NCBI RefSeq assembly: GCF_000377565.1
Contig: NZ_KB898357.1
Span: 354,639 to 418,638 of the forward strand
Length of the DNA: 64,000 bases
From: Rhizobium sp. 2MFCol3.1
GTDB lineage: Bacteria > Pseudomonadota > Alphaproteobacteria > Rhizobiales > Rhizobiaceae
Direction of reading: 5' to 3'
Shown here: in pieces, positions 45,880-55,283 of the stretch
How the letters are laid out: every line of letters starts with the position of its first letter
Numbering within the stretch: the stretch's first letter is position 1
Position numbers and translations under genes: made by a program
The notes under the pieces: model-generated
Told to the model about the DNA's origin: nothing
Databases searched by the model: none
What the model saw: only the letters and a program-made list of their open reading frames with translations

Positions 45880-46542
45880 TTAGCTAGACTTCTTCTTGCC
45901 CTTGCCCTTGCCCTTGGCAGGCGCGCCCTGGTCGAAGCCAACGTTGACGCGGACCAGTGCGCCGGAGCCGACGGGGAGCTTGATGTCGTCCTTGCGGAAC
46001 AGGACCTGGGTGGCGCCGGTCGGGTCGATCTGGGCGGGGAAGTTGGTGACTTCGGAATAGAGCGCGTCTTCGCCGTCGAAGACGGAGATACGGATCGGCA
46101 GCGTGACGTTGCCGCCGGTGCCGGCCGGGCCCGCGACGACGCGGACTTGTGCCACGACGGTCATCACGAGGTTCTGGTCGTTCAGCGTGCACTGGCGCGT
46201 GTAGTTGCCGATCGAGGCCTGGAAGGAGAGCTTGTCGGGCGCGCCGGTCTTGGCGCCGCCTGCGTAGCGGTAGAGGATCGCGTCGGCGTCCTTCATGTAG
46301 ATGGTCGGGCAAGCGCCCTGGACGACGCGCGCCGTATTGCCGGATGCTGTCGTGGCGGTGCCGATCGACGGATCGTTGGAGGACGGGTTGGCGGGCGACA
46401 GCGGCATGATCTGGCCGGTGGCGCCTGATGGTGCCGTTTCCGCCGTCTTCGTCTCACCACCGCCCATCCCGAGCGAGTTGCAGCCGACCAGAACAGCCGC
46501 GAAGGATACGGAAGCGATAAGACGAGAGACCTTGCCGAGCAC
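45880..46542 (-). CDS. Lipoprotein of unknown function with lysine-rich tail
   Basis: A 220-residue lipoprotein beginning at GTG 46542 with VLGKVSRLIASVSFAAVLVGC (lipidated cysteine in VLVGC); AGGGTGG seven bases upstream supports this start, while an upstream frame without such features is rejected. The mature part has a beta-rich C-terminal domain, with CPTIYMKDADAILYRYAGGAK and TRQCTLNDQNLVMTVVAQVRV, and a glycine/lysine tail (KGKGKGKKKSS). I do not recognise a family function; it probably sits in the outer membrane or periplasm. Confidence 0.78.
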   Translation of the reverse strand: MLGKVSRLIASVSFAAVLVGCNSLGMGGGETKTAETAPSGATGQIMPLSPANPSSNDPSIGTATTASGNTARVVQGACPTIYMKDADAILYRYAGGAKTGAPDKLSFQASIGNYTRQCTLNDQNLVMTVVAQVRVVAGPAGTGGNVTLPIRISVFDGEDALYSEVTNFPAQIDPTGATQVLFRKDDIKLPVGSGALVRVNVGFDQGAPAKGKGKGKKKSS

Positions 46543-46786
46543 GATTATTCCACCCTCTTCACAAAGTTTTTTGCCAGGCCTGCTGAGTGAAAACAGGGCC
46601 TTTCGTGACAGTTTGCGATGGTCTATATCAGCGGCGCAAACAAAAATCGATTGGGTAAGCACTGTTTTGATGCACATTTCGGGATTGCAGCCGGCGAAGG
46701 CCAGAGCTGCGGCCAAGAGGCGGCGCGACACAGGTTTTCTCTTCAATCCGGATTTTATTTAGGCCGGCACATCAAGGATGACGACA

Positions 46787-48178
46787 GTGGAATATATCTC
46801 GACCCGCGGCAAAGCGCCTGCTCTCGGTTTCTGCGATGCATTGCTGGCGGGTCTGGCGCGTGACGGTGGCCTCTATGTGCCGCGCGAATGGCCGCAGTTC
46901 TCCAAGAAGGAAATCCGGGCACTGCGCGGCAAGAGCTACCATGATATCGCCTTCACCATCCTGTCGCCATTCACCAACGGTGAAATCCCAGCCGACACCT
47001 TCCGGGCGATGATCGACGAAGCCTACGGCACCTTCCGCCATCCGGCGATCGCGCCTTTGGTGCAGACCGGCCCGAACAGCTTCGTGATGGAGCTCTTCCA
47101 CGGCACGACGCTCGCCTTCAAGGATGTGGCGATGCAGCTTCTGGCACGGCTGATGGATTATGCGCTGGAAAAGCGCGGCGAGCGCGCCACCATCGTCGGC
47201 GCCACCTCGGGCGACACGGGCGGGGCCGCGATCGACGCATTCGCCGGCCGCGAGCGCACCGACATCTTCATTCTCTTCCCGCATGGCAAGGTTTCGCCGG
47301 TTCAGCAGCGGCAGATGACGACGTCGACGGCGTCGAACGTGCATGCGCTCGCCGTCGAGGGCAATTTCGACGATTGCCAGAACCTCGTGAAGGCGATGTT
47401 CAACGATGCCGCCTTCCGCGACAAGGTGAAGCTCTCGGGCGTCAACTCGATCAACTGGGCGCGCATCATGGCGCAGATCGTCTATTATTTCACGACGGCG
47501 ATCACGCTCGGCGCACCTGATCGCAAGGTCTCGTTCACCGTGCCGACCGGCAATTTCGGCGATATCTTCGCCGGTTACTGCGCCAAGCGCATGGGCCTGC
47601 CGATCGGCAAGCTGGTCGTTGCCACCAACGAAAACGACATCATGGCGCGCACGATCAAGACCGGCCGCTACGAGATGAAGGACGTCAAGGCGACGACCTC
47701 GCCGTCGATGGACATCCAGATTTCGTCGAATTTCGAACGGCTGCTGTTCGAGGCCTATGGCCGCGATGCCTCGAAGGTTCGCGCTGCCATGGACAGCCTG
47801 AAGCAATCGAACGGTTTCGATATTTCGGCCGATGCCATGTCCTTCATCAAGAAGGATTTCCGCGCCGGCCGCGCCAGCGAAAAGCAGGTGGCCGAGACGA
47901 TCAAGACCACGCTCGAAAAGACCGGCTACCTGCTCGATCCGCATTCGGCGATCGGCGTTTTCGTGGCTGACAAGCATGAAAAGGCCAATTCACCGATGGT
48001 GACGCTGGCCACCGCGCATCCGGCTAAGTTCCCCGCCGCCGTAAAATCCGCATCCGGTATTGACCCCGCGCTCCCGACGTGGCTTGCTGATTTGATGGAC
48101 AAGGAGGAGCGCTTTCAGATCGTTAAGCCCGAGCTCAAAGAGGTAGAAACATTTATCGACGAGCATTCCCGGGCCTAA
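46787..48178 (+). CDS. thrC: Threonine synthase
   Basis: A 463-residue pyridoxal-phosphate enzyme converting O-phosphohomoserine to threonine. The PLP lysine is Lys112 in GTTLAFKDVAMQLL, the phosphate-binding part is GATSGDTGGAA, and the STRGKAPALGFCDALLAGLARDGGLYVP amino-terminal region is typical of the long proteobacterial form. A GTG at 46787 gives the family's usual start (MEYISTRG) and has AAGGA about nine bases upstream; an ATG at 46778 would add three residues. It is followed by the M16 peptidase gene after 27 bp, so these may be co-transcribed. Confidence 0.96.
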   Translation: MEYISTRGKAPALGFCDALLAGLARDGGLYVPREWPQFSKKEIRALRGKSYHDIAFTILSPFTNGEIPADTFRAMIDEAYGTFRHPAIAPLVQTGPNSFVMELFHGTTLAFKDVAMQLLARLMDYALEKRGERATIVGATSGDTGGAAIDAFAGRERTDIFILFPHGKVSPVQQRQMTTSTASNVHALAVEGNFDDCQNLVKAMFNDAAFRDKVKLSGVNSINWARIMAQIVYYFTTAITLGAPDRKVSFTVPTGNFGDIFAGYCAKRMGLPIGKLVVATNENDIMARTIKTGRYEMKDVKATTSPSMDIQISSNFERLLFEAYGRDASKVRAAMDSLKQSNGFDISADAMSFIKKDFRAGRASEKQVAETIKTTLEKTGYLLDPHSAIGVFVADKHEKANSPMVTLATAHPAKFPAAVKSASGIDPALPTWLADLMDKEERFQIVKPELKEVETFIDEHSRA

Positions 48179-48205
48179 TCGGCAGAAGGCGCAGAAAGAT
48201 AGCCA

Positions 48206-49504
48206 ATGACAGTTGAGTGCACCCGGCTCAAATCCGGGCTGACAGTAGTGACACAGACCATGCCGCACCTCGAAAGTGCAGCGCTCGGGGTCTGGATCAA
48301 ATCAGGTTCGCGCAACGAGACGACAGACGAGCACGGGATTGCCCACCTGCTCGAACACATGGCCTTCAAGGGAACCGCGCGCCGCAGCGCCCGCGAGATC
48401 GCCGAACAGATCGAGGATGTCGGTGGCGAAGTAAACGCCGCCACCTCGACCGAAACGACCTCCTACTACGCGCGCGTCCTGAAAGACCACGTGCCGCTCG
48501 CCGTCGATATCCTGGCTGACATCCTCACTGAATCCGCTTTCGAAGAGGAAGAGCTGGAGCGTGAGAAGCAGGTCATCCTGCAGGAAATCAACGCCGCCAA
48601 CGACACGCCCGACGATGTGGTGTTCGATCGGTTTTCCGAAGTCGCCTATCGCGACCAGACGCTCGGCCGCGCCATTCTCGGCACGCCGCAGACGGTGGTG
48701 TCCTTCACGCCGCAGCAGATCCGCGGCTATCTCAGCCGCAACTACACGACCGATCGCATGTTCGTGGTCGCAGCCGGCGCCGTGCAGCACGACGAGTTCG
48801 TGCGCATGGTCGAGGAGCGATTCGCCTCGCTCCCGACCGCGCCGAGCGCCACGCCGGTCATGGACCCCGCCAAGTACATCGGCGGCAACATCCGCGAGAC
48901 GCGCGACCTGATGGACGCCCAGATCCTGCTCGGCTTCGAGGGCAAGGCCTATCACGCGCGCGACTTCTACTGTTCGCAGATCCTCGCCAACATCCTCGGC
49001 GGCGGCATGTCTTCCCGCCTGTTCCAGGAAGTGCGCGAAATCCGCGGGCTCTGCTATTCGATCTATGCCTTCCACTGGGGCTTTTCCGACACCGGCATCT
49101 TCGGCATTCATGCCGCGACCGGCGGCGAGAACCTGCCGGAACTGGTGCCTGTGATCATCGACGAGCTGCACAAGTCGGCGACCTCCATCGACCAGAAGGA
49201 AATCGAGCGTGCCCGCGCGCAGATCCGCGCCCAGCTTCTGATGGGCCAGGAAAGCCCGGCGGCGCGCGCCGGCCAGGTGGCGCGGCAGATGATGCTCTAC
49301 GGCCGGCCGATCTCCAATCCTGAAATGATGGAGCGGCTCGAAGGCATCACCATCGAACGCCTGACCGACCTTGCGGGCCGGCTGTTCTTCGACACCGTGC
49401 CGACGCTGTCGGCGATCGGCCCGCTCGAGCATCTGGCGCCGATGGAAGACATCGCCGCGTCGCTCACCTCGCCTGCCCCACAGGGCAAGCAAGCCGTACT
49501 TTGA
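48206..49504 (+). CDS. M16-family zinc protease (processing-peptidase-like)
   Basis: A 432-residue peptidase related to mitochondrial processing peptidase. The inverted zinc motif HLLEHMAFKG has His47, Glu50 and His51, with the third ligand expected in the EEEELEREKQVILQEI helix. RGLCYSIYAFHWGF is the carboxyl-domain RxxxY-type signature. There is no signal peptide, so it acts in the cytoplasm. It follows thrC in the same direction, a pairing common in rhizobia. Confidence 0.94.
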   Translation: MTVECTRLKSGLTVVTQTMPHLESAALGVWIKSGSRNETTDEHGIAHLLEHMAFKGTARRSAREIAEQIEDVGGEVNAATSTETTSYYARVLKDHVPLAVDILADILTESAFEEEELEREKQVILQEINAANDTPDDVVFDRFSEVAYRDQTLGRAILGTPQTVVSFTPQQIRGYLSRNYTTDRMFVVAAGAVQHDEFVRMVEERFASLPTAPSATPVMDPAKYIGGNIRETRDLMDAQILLGFEGKAYHARDFYCSQILANILGGGMSSRLFQEVREIRGLCYSIYAFHWGFSDTGIFGIHAATGGENLPELVPVIIDELHKSATSIDQKEIERARAQIRAQLLMGQESPAARAGQVARQMMLYGRPISNPEMMERLEGITIERLTDLAGRLFFDTVPTLSAIGPLEHLAPMEDIAASLTSPAPQGKQAVL

Positions 49505-49533
49505 ACCTGCATTCGCGGCTCCGGGAGTAATCG

Positions 49534-50148
49534 ATGCCAAAATCGGTGTTTCGGTTCCTGTCTCGGCAGCCGGAAGCAGTTGAAATCGAAGACGCCAATT
49601 ATGTGCTGCGGCTGCCGCGCTACCAGGATTTCAACCAGTGGCACAAGCTGCGGTCGGCAAGCCGCGGCTTTCTCGAACGCTGGGAGCCGACCTGGCGCCG
49701 CGATGAGCTGACGGAAGGCTCGTACCGGGCGCGCGTCATTCGCGGCAAGCAGGAATACGCGTCAGGCCAGGCCGTTCCGCTGCTGCTTTTCCACCGTGAA
49801 AACATGACGCTGCTCGGCGGCATCACCATCGGCTATATCAGGCGCGGGGCGGCACAGAGCTGCATGATCGGCTACTGGATGGGCGAAGCGCATGCCGGCC
49901 AGGGCCATATGTTCGCCGCACTTCAATTGGTTATACCCTACATCTTCGCAGGCCTTGAGTTGCACCGTATCGAAGCAGCCTGTATTCCAGACAATGCTCG
50001 GAGCATCCGCCTGCTTGAAAAAGCCGGGTTTCAGCGGGAAGGCTATCTGCGCGGATACTTGAAGATCAACGGTCAGTGGCATGATCACGTGATGTTTTCA
50101 CTGCTCGCCACCGATACGGATAAAGGCAGGATAACCGACAGCCGATGA
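49534..50148 (+). CDS. RimJ/RimL-type N-acetyltransferase
   Basis: A 204-residue GNAT protein of the ribosomal-protein-alanine acetyltransferase group. Signatures are WLPRYQDFNQW-like opening (RLPRYQDFNQWHKL), IGYWMGEAHAGQGHMFAALQLV for acetyl-CoA binding and LHRIEAACIPDNARSIRLLEKAGFQREGYLRGYLKING, the strongest family motif. Its target may be a ribosomal protein, but this is not certain. Its stop overlaps the start of the next gene in ATGA, so it is coupled to the GGDEF-EAL protein. Confidence 0.9.
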   Translation: MPKSVFRFLSRQPEAVEIEDANYVLRLPRYQDFNQWHKLRSASRGFLERWEPTWRRDELTEGSYRARVIRGKQEYASGQAVPLLLFHRENMTLLGGITIGYIRRGAAQSCMIGYWMGEAHAGQGHMFAALQLVIPYIFAGLELHRIEAACIPDNARSIRLLEKAGFQREGYLRGYLKINGQWHDHVMFSLLATDTDKGRITDSR

Positions 50149-53057
50149 CCAACAAACGCATGCTGCACCCATCACCATCTGGACGTTTCGTCGCGGTGAT
50201 CGCAGCGCTTTTCCTGTCGGCTTTGGCGCTGATGGCAGGGGTCGCGCAGGCGGCCGAACCGGTGAAGATTTCCCGCGACGACACCGCGCTCGATCTGACC
50301 AAGACCACCGAGATCTACGCCAACCAGGGTGAGGCCTTTCAGGTGTCTACCGCGGCCGGCGCCGACGGCATCCGCCGGCGCATCGAGGTGCGCTCGAGCT
50401 CCGGCAACCACCAGGGCGACTGGGCGGTCTTCGCGCTTGCCAACGTTTCCGACGAGCAGCTGGAACGCGTCATCGTCGCACCGCATTTCCGTCTGGTGAA
50501 TTCCAAGCTTTTCTGGCCTGACCTCGGCTCGCAGCGCATCATCGCGATCACGCCGAGCGAAGGCTTCGCGCTCGACCGGCAGCCGAGCGACGATTCCGAC
50601 GTCTTCCGCATCACGCTCAACCCGGGCTCCGTCATCACCTTCGTCGCCGAGCTTTCGACGCCGGAACTGCCGCAGATCTATCTGTGGGAGCCCGACGCCT
50701 ACAAGGACACGATCAACGCGTTCACGCTCTATCGCGGCATCGTGCTTGGGATCGCCGGCCTGCTGGCGGTGTTCCTCACCATCCTTTTCGTCGTCAAGGG
50801 CACCTCGATGCTGCCGGCGACCGCCGCGCTCGCCTGGGCGGTGCTCGGCTATATCTGCGTCGATTTCGGCTTTCTCGGCAAGCTCGTCAGCATCGCTTCG
50901 GCGGACCAGCGAATATGGCGCGCCTGCGCGGAAGTGGCGCTGGCATCGAGTTTCGTCATCTTCCTGTTCACCTATCTCAACCTAAACCGGTGGCATACGC
51001 ATCTCGGCTACGTGACGCTGGCCTGGGTGCTGGGTCTGGCGCTGCTCTTCGGCGTCGCGATCTACGATCCGGCCATCGCCGCCGGTATCGCCCGCCTCTC
51101 CTTCGCGCTCACCGCGACGCTGGGCTTGCTGCTGATCATCTATCTCGGCCTCAACCGCTACGACCGCGCCATCCTGCTCGTGCCCGCATGGGCGCTGATC
51201 CTGGTGTGGCTGTTCGGCGGCTGGCTGACGATCACCGGCCAGCTCGACAACGACATCATCCAGCCGGCGCTCGGCGGTGGTCTCGTGCTGATCGTGCTTC
51301 TGATCGGCTTCACCGTCATGCAGCACGCCTTTGCCGGCGGCACGTTCCAGCAGGGCCTGTTCTCCGATCTCGAACGGCAATCGCTGGCGCTGACTGGCTC
51401 CGGCGACATGGTGTGGGATTGGGACGTGGCGCGCGACCGCGTCGTCACCATCCCCGATGTCTCGGTCAAGCTCGGCCTTTCGCCCGGCACGATGCATGGT
51501 GCCGCCCGCAACTGGCTGCCGCGCCTGCACCCCGACGATCGCGACCGCTTCCGCGCCACGCTCGACGTGCTGCTCGAACATCGCCGCGGCCGGCTGAACC
51601 ACGAGTTCCGCATCCGCGCCGAGGACGGGCATTTCCACTGGCTGCTGATCCGCGCCCGGCCGGTGCTCGATTCCAACGGCGAGGTGATCCGCTGCGTCGG
51701 CACCGTCATCGACGTGACCGAGCAGAAGAACTCGATCGACCGGCTGCTGCAGGACGCGCTGCACGACAACCTGACCGGCCTTCCCAACCGCCAGCTGTTC
51801 CTCGACCGCCTGCAGGGCGTGCTGGCGCTGGCGCCAGGTGGCGATACGCTGAGGCCGACCGTGATGGTGATCGATATCGATCGCTACAAGCTGGTCAACG
51901 ACGCGCTTGGCGTGGCGGCCGGCGACAACATTCTGATCGCGCTGACGCGCCGTCTTCGCCGACTGTTGAAGCCGCAGGACACGCTGGCGCGGCTCTCCGG
52001 CGACCAGTTTGGCCTCATTCTGGTTTCCGAGCGCGATCCCACCAAGATCGCCGACTTCGCCGATGCGATCAGCAAGGCGATCATGGTGCCGATCAACTTC
52101 GCCAACCGCGAGATCATCCTGACGGCGTCGATCGGGCTTGCCTCCTTCGTCGACCAGCAGGAAAACGCGACGGGGATGCTCAGCGATTCCGAGCTTGCCA
52201 TGTACCGAGCGAAACGTGCCGGCAGCAATCGCGTCGAGCCGTTCCAGCCTGCCTTCCGCGACTTCGGCGCCGATCGGCTGCAGCTGGAATCGGATCTCCG
52301 CCGTGCGCTGGAGCGCAAGGAACTGTCGATGGTCTACCAGCCGATTGCCGGCCTGGAAGATGTGGAGATCGCCGGCTTCGAGGCGCTGATGCGCTGGGAG
52401 CATCCGAAGCGCGGCAACATCCCGCCGTCGGAGTTCATCCCGATCGCGGAAGCTTCCGACATCATCAACATGCTCGGCGTCTTCGCGCTCGAACAGGCGA
52501 CCAACGACCTGATGGCCTGGGAGAGCCAGACCGGCGAGCTGCCGATCTTCGTGTCGATCAACCTCTCCAGCTCGCAGCTGCTGAACAACGATCTCTATGA
52601 CGACGTCCGCTCGGTTCTCGCCAAGACCCATTGCGATCCAACCCGGCTGAAGCTGGAGTTGACCGAGACGATGGTGATGGAAAACCCGGAGCAGGCGCGC
52701 CTGGTGCTCGGCAAGCTGCGCGAGATCGGGCTTGGGCTGGCGCTCGACGATTTCGGCACCGGCTACTCCTCGCTCTCCTACCTCACCCGCTTCCCGTTCG
52801 ACACGATCAAGCTCGACAAGACGCTGGTCTGCGACACCAGCGACCGCAAGTCGACCGTGCTGCGCTCGGTGATCTCGATGGCGCGGGAGCTTGAGATGAA
52901 GGTCGTCGCCGAGGGGATCGAGTCCAACGAGGATGCGATCGAGCTGGCGAAGATGGGCTGCACCTACGGCCAGAGCTATCTCTTCGGCCCGCCGATGGCG
53001 TCGGAATCGGTACTGCGGCTGCTGAAGGAACGGTTTCCTCTGACCAAGCGCGCCTGA
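50145..53057 (+). CDS. 7TM-PAS-GGDEF-EAL cyclic-di-GMP phosphodiesterase
   Basis: A 970-residue membrane sensor. It has a signal peptide (ALFLSALALMAGVAQAA), a periplasmic beta-rich region to about residue 190, seven predicted membrane helices (residues about 195-400, in the style of 7TMR-DISM proteins), a PAS/PAC domain (about 425-530), a GGDEF domain (about 540-700) and an EAL domain (about 720-955). The GGDEF signature is degenerate (LARLSGDQFGLIL), so cyclase activity is unlikely. The EAL motif is intact (FEALMRWEHP, LELTET, ALDDFGTGYSSL, AEGIES), indicating a phosphodiesterase. It is coupled to the acetyltransferase upstream by an ATGA overlap. Confidence 0.9.
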   Translation: MTNKRMLHPSPSGRFVAVIAALFLSALALMAGVAQAAEPVKISRDDTALDLTKTTEIYANQGEAFQVSTAAGADGIRRRIEVRSSSGNHQGDWAVFALANVSDEQLERVIVAPHFRLVNSKLFWPDLGSQRIIAITPSEGFALDRQPSDDSDVFRITLNPGSVITFVAELSTPELPQIYLWEPDAYKDTINAFTLYRGIVLGIAGLLAVFLTILFVVKGTSMLPATAALAWAVLGYICVDFGFLGKLVSIASADQRIWRACAEVALASSFVIFLFTYLNLNRWHTHLGYVTLAWVLGLALLFGVAIYDPAIAAGIARLSFALTATLGLLLIIYLGLNRYDRAILLVPAWALILVWLFGGWLTITGQLDNDIIQPALGGGLVLIVLLIGFTVMQHAFAGGTFQQGLFSDLERQSLALTGSGDMVWDWDVARDRVVTIPDVSVKLGLSPGTMHGAARNWLPRLHPDDRDRFRATLDVLLEHRRGRLNHEFRIRAEDGHFHWLLIRARPVLDSNGEVIRCVGTVIDVTEQKNSIDRLLQDALHDNLTGLPNRQLFLDRLQGVLALAPGGDTLRPTVMVIDIDRYKLVNDALGVAAGDNILIALTRRLRRLLKPQDTLARLSGDQFGLILVSERDPTKIADFADAISKAIMVPINFANREIILTASIGLASFVDQQENATGMLSDSELAMYRAKRAGSNRVEPFQPAFRDFGADRLQLESDLRRALERKELSMVYQPIAGLEDVEIAGFEALMRWEHPKRGNIPPSEFIPIAEASDIINMLGVFALEQATNDLMAWESQTGELPIFVSINLSSSQLLNNDLYDDVRSVLAKTHCDPTRLKLELTETMVMENPEQARLVLGKLREIGLGLALDDFGTGYSSLSYLTRFPFDTIKLDKTLVCDTSDRKSTVLRSVISMARELEMKVVAEGIESNEDAIELAKMGCTYGQSYLFGPPMASESVLRLLKERFPLTKRA

Positions 53058-53093
53058 GGTCTCTCAGGCCGCCAAGGTTCAGGCACCTAATAT

Positions 53094-54179
53094 TCAGGCC
53101 GCGACTTGCCGTGGCTCGGCGACGCGATCCTGGATCAGCCGATGCAGATATTCGAGCTTTTCGACGACAGCGTTCGACAGCACGAAGGGGTAGGAATCCG
53201 GCTGGCCCATGCTGCGCTGGATGGCGTTGATCGCTACCGATAGCGGCACCCAGGCGCTGACCAATTGCTCGGCGCTCGCTGCCCGATAGGGATTGAAATC
53301 CACCTCAGACGCCATTTCCTCATGACCGCGCGGATCGATCGCGATGCCGAAGCCGCGCGCGGTCTCCAGCGTATCGACGATATGGAGATAGTGCGCGAAG
53401 CACTCGGCGAAATCCTCCCAGGGATGGGCCGCAGCATAAGCGCTGATGAAACTCTGCTGCCAGCCGAGAGGCGCGCCGTTCTGGTAATGGTTCTGCAGCG
53501 CCTGGCCATAATCCTGGCGCTCATCGCCGAAGACGGCGCGGAAGCCATCGAAGGCGTCGCGGTCGCGGACCAGGCGGTTCCAGACGAAGTGCCCGATCTC
53601 GTGGCGGAAATGGCCGAGCAGCGTTCTATAGGGTTCGTTCATCGAGGCGCGGGCAAGTTCGCGGGTGATGTCGTCGGCCTCGGCTGCGCGGATGGCGATG
53701 ACACCTTCGTCGTGGCCGGTCATGGCCGGGATGACGTTGCCGTCGACCTGCACCTCATCCTCGAGAAAGTCGAATACCAACCCGCCTTGCGGATCCTCGA
53801 TCCGATCGGGCGGCGGCAGGCGCCAGCGCAAGAGCGAGTAGAAGAGATGGCGCTGCGCCTGGCTGATGCGACGCCAGCGATCGATCCCCTCCTGCGTATG
53901 GGTATTCGGCACCAGGCGATTGTAGCGGCAGGCGATGCAAAACGGATTTTCGTCATCCGCATTGACCAGCCAGTTGCAGATATCGAGACCGGCATTGGCG
54001 CAGAAGCGCACCGCGCGCTGAGGGTCCGACGTCAGCTGCCACAGCGTGTCGTCGCGCGGCTCGAGTGCCCGCATCGAGAGGTCATCAGGCAGGAAGCCGA
54101 GGCGATGGTTGCAGCGAACGCATTGCCGGTTGTCGAAGTGCACGACCTGATCGCAGTTATCGCAGGCGAAAAGCCGCAT
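53094..54179 (-). CDS. Zinc-ribbon metallopeptidase-like protein
   Basis: A 361-residue soluble protein. The amino-terminal zinc ribbon has two CxxC pairs (Cys6/Cys9 in FACDNCDQ and Cys20/Cys23 in CVRCNH). A metallopeptidase motif HEIGH at residues 193-197 (FRHEIGHFVW) follows, with the downstream glutamate helix AYAAAHPWEDFAECFAHY that would give the third ligand. This matches the family of putative zinc-binding metallopeptidases (DUF2248-like) common in proteobacteria. The ATG at 54179 is chosen because GGGGCG precedes it and the cysteine pair follows at once. The substrate is unknown. Confidence 0.85.
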   Translation of the reverse strand: MRLFACDNCDQVVHFDNRQCVRCNHRLGFLPDDLSMRALEPRDDTLWQLTSDPQRAVRFCANAGLDICNWLVNADDENPFCIACRYNRLVPNTHTQEGIDRWRRISQAQRHLFYSLLRWRLPPPDRIEDPQGGLVFDFLEDEVQVDGNVIPAMTGHDEGVIAIRAAEADDITRELARASMNEPYRTLLGHFRHEIGHFVWNRLVRDRDAFDGFRAVFGDERQDYGQALQNHYQNGAPLGWQQSFISAYAAAHPWEDFAECFAHYLHIVDTLETARGFGIAIDPRGHEEMASEVDFNPYRAASAEQLVSAWVPLSVAINAIQRSMGQPDSYPFVLSNAVVEKLEYLHRLIQDRVAEPRQVAA

Positions 54180-54259
54180 GGAACGCCCCATAGCGTGGTG
54201 TTGATACAAAACGACCCGCAGCGCGGATGCGCGACGGGCCATTGCGTGGATGCTTTCGA

Positions 54260-54451
54260 TCACATGCGATCGACGACATCCTTCAGCTTGTCCTTTGCAT
54301 TGCCCTTGGCAGTCTGTGCCTTGCCCTTGGCTTCCTGGACGGCGCCCTTGGCGCGGGTCGAATTGTCGCCGGTCGCCTTGCCGACAGCCTGCTTCGCCTT
54401 GCCGGCGATTTCGTTGGCCTTGCCGGAAATCTTGTCGCTGGTGCTACCCAT
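54260..54451 (-). CDS. CsbD-family stress protein
   Basis: A 63-residue hydrophilic protein with the CsbD repeat pattern: [23 protein letters not shown] and [24 protein letters not shown]. CsbD proteins are abundant after stress; their molecular role is not settled. GGAG lies eight bases before the ATG. A perfect EcfG promoter is 47 bp upstream. Confidence 0.93.
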   Translation of the reverse strand: MGSTSDKISGKANEIAGKAKQAVGKATGDNSTRAKGAVQEAKGKAQTAKGNAKDKLKDVVDRM

Positions 54452-54497
54452 CTGATGTCTCCTTTTGGTACGGGCCTCGTGCCCGGTGCGAAAAGAG

Positions 54498-54522
54498 AAC
54501 GTGGTTCGCGGCTATTCGTTCC
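54498..54522 (-). promoter_or_regulatory. EcfG-type general-stress promoter of the csbD gene
   Basis: Read leftwards, GGAAC (54522-54518) and CGTT (54501-54498) are separated by exactly 16 bp, a perfect match to the EcfG consensus, 47 bp upstream of the CsbD start. Confidence 0.82.
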
Positions 54523-54538
54523 GCGAATTTTTTCAGCT

Positions 54539-55144
54539 TCAGGCGTGGCCGGCTTCAGTGGAGAGCATGGCGGCCGAAATGCCCATGCCGGCCAATGCGC
54601 GCTCGTATTTATCATCCAGATTGGGATCGAAAATGAGGGCATCGTTGGCCGGGCAATTCAGCCAGCCATTGCTGGCGATCTCGGCTTCGAGCTGGCCAGC
54701 ACCCCAGCCGGCATAGCCGAGCAGCATGGTGGCGCGCTTCGGCCCCTCGCCCTTGGCAATGGCACGGATGATGTCGAGCGTCGCCGTCATGCAGATATCG
54801 TCGCTGACGGGAATGCTGGAATCGCAGAGATAATCATCGGAATGCAGAACGAAACCGCGGCCGCTTTCCACAGGCCCGCCCGTCTGGATCGACAGGTCGC
54901 CAGATGGCGGCGGCATGAGGATCGCCTCGTCGCTCTTGATCATGTCGAGATGCATGAGCACGTCAGTGAACGAAAGCTCCTGAGAGCGGTTGATGATGAA
55001 ACCCATGGCGCCGGCATCGGAATGGGCGCAGACATAGATGACGGTGCGGGCGAAATTGCTGTCCGATACGCCGGGCATGGCGATCAGGAACTGGCCGTCG
55101 AAGAAGCCGCGTTCACGTCTGTTTTTCAGGGTCGACAGGGACAT
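54539..55144 (-). CDS. YqgE/AlgH family protein
   Basis: A 201-residue protein of the DUF179/YqgE family: [39 protein letters not shown] at the start and [16 protein letters not shown], then GWLNCPAN near the end. Family members are widespread, and AlgH affects alginate gene expression in Pseudomonas, but no biochemical function is established. AGGAGG six bases before the ATG at 55144 supports the start. It is divergent from the DsbD-N gene. Confidence 0.93.
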   Translation of the reverse strand: MSLSTLKNRRERGFFDGQFLIAMPGVSDSNFARTVIYVCAHSDAGAMGFIINRSQELSFTDVLMHLDMIKSDEAILMPPPSGDLSIQTGGPVESGRGFVLHSDDYLCDSSIPVSDDICMTATLDIIRAIAKGEGPKRATMLLGYAGWGAGQLEAEIASNGWLNCPANDALIFDPNLDDKYERALAGMGISAAMLSTEAGHA

Positions 55145-55283
55145 GATACCTCCTGATGCCAGACCGCTCGAGGCGCCGACAAGAGAAACATGGGCCAATG
55201 TCCTGTTTCAATCAACTGAAAATGAAAATTAAATCGGATGCGGCTGCTGGCGAAGGGCAGCGGATTTGAATAACCATTGCCGC

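Noticed and set aside
50982..52631. A 549-codon frame opposite the PAS-GGDEF-EAL gene
   Set aside because: It is an antisense artefact of codon bias; the sense frame has full catalytic motifs.
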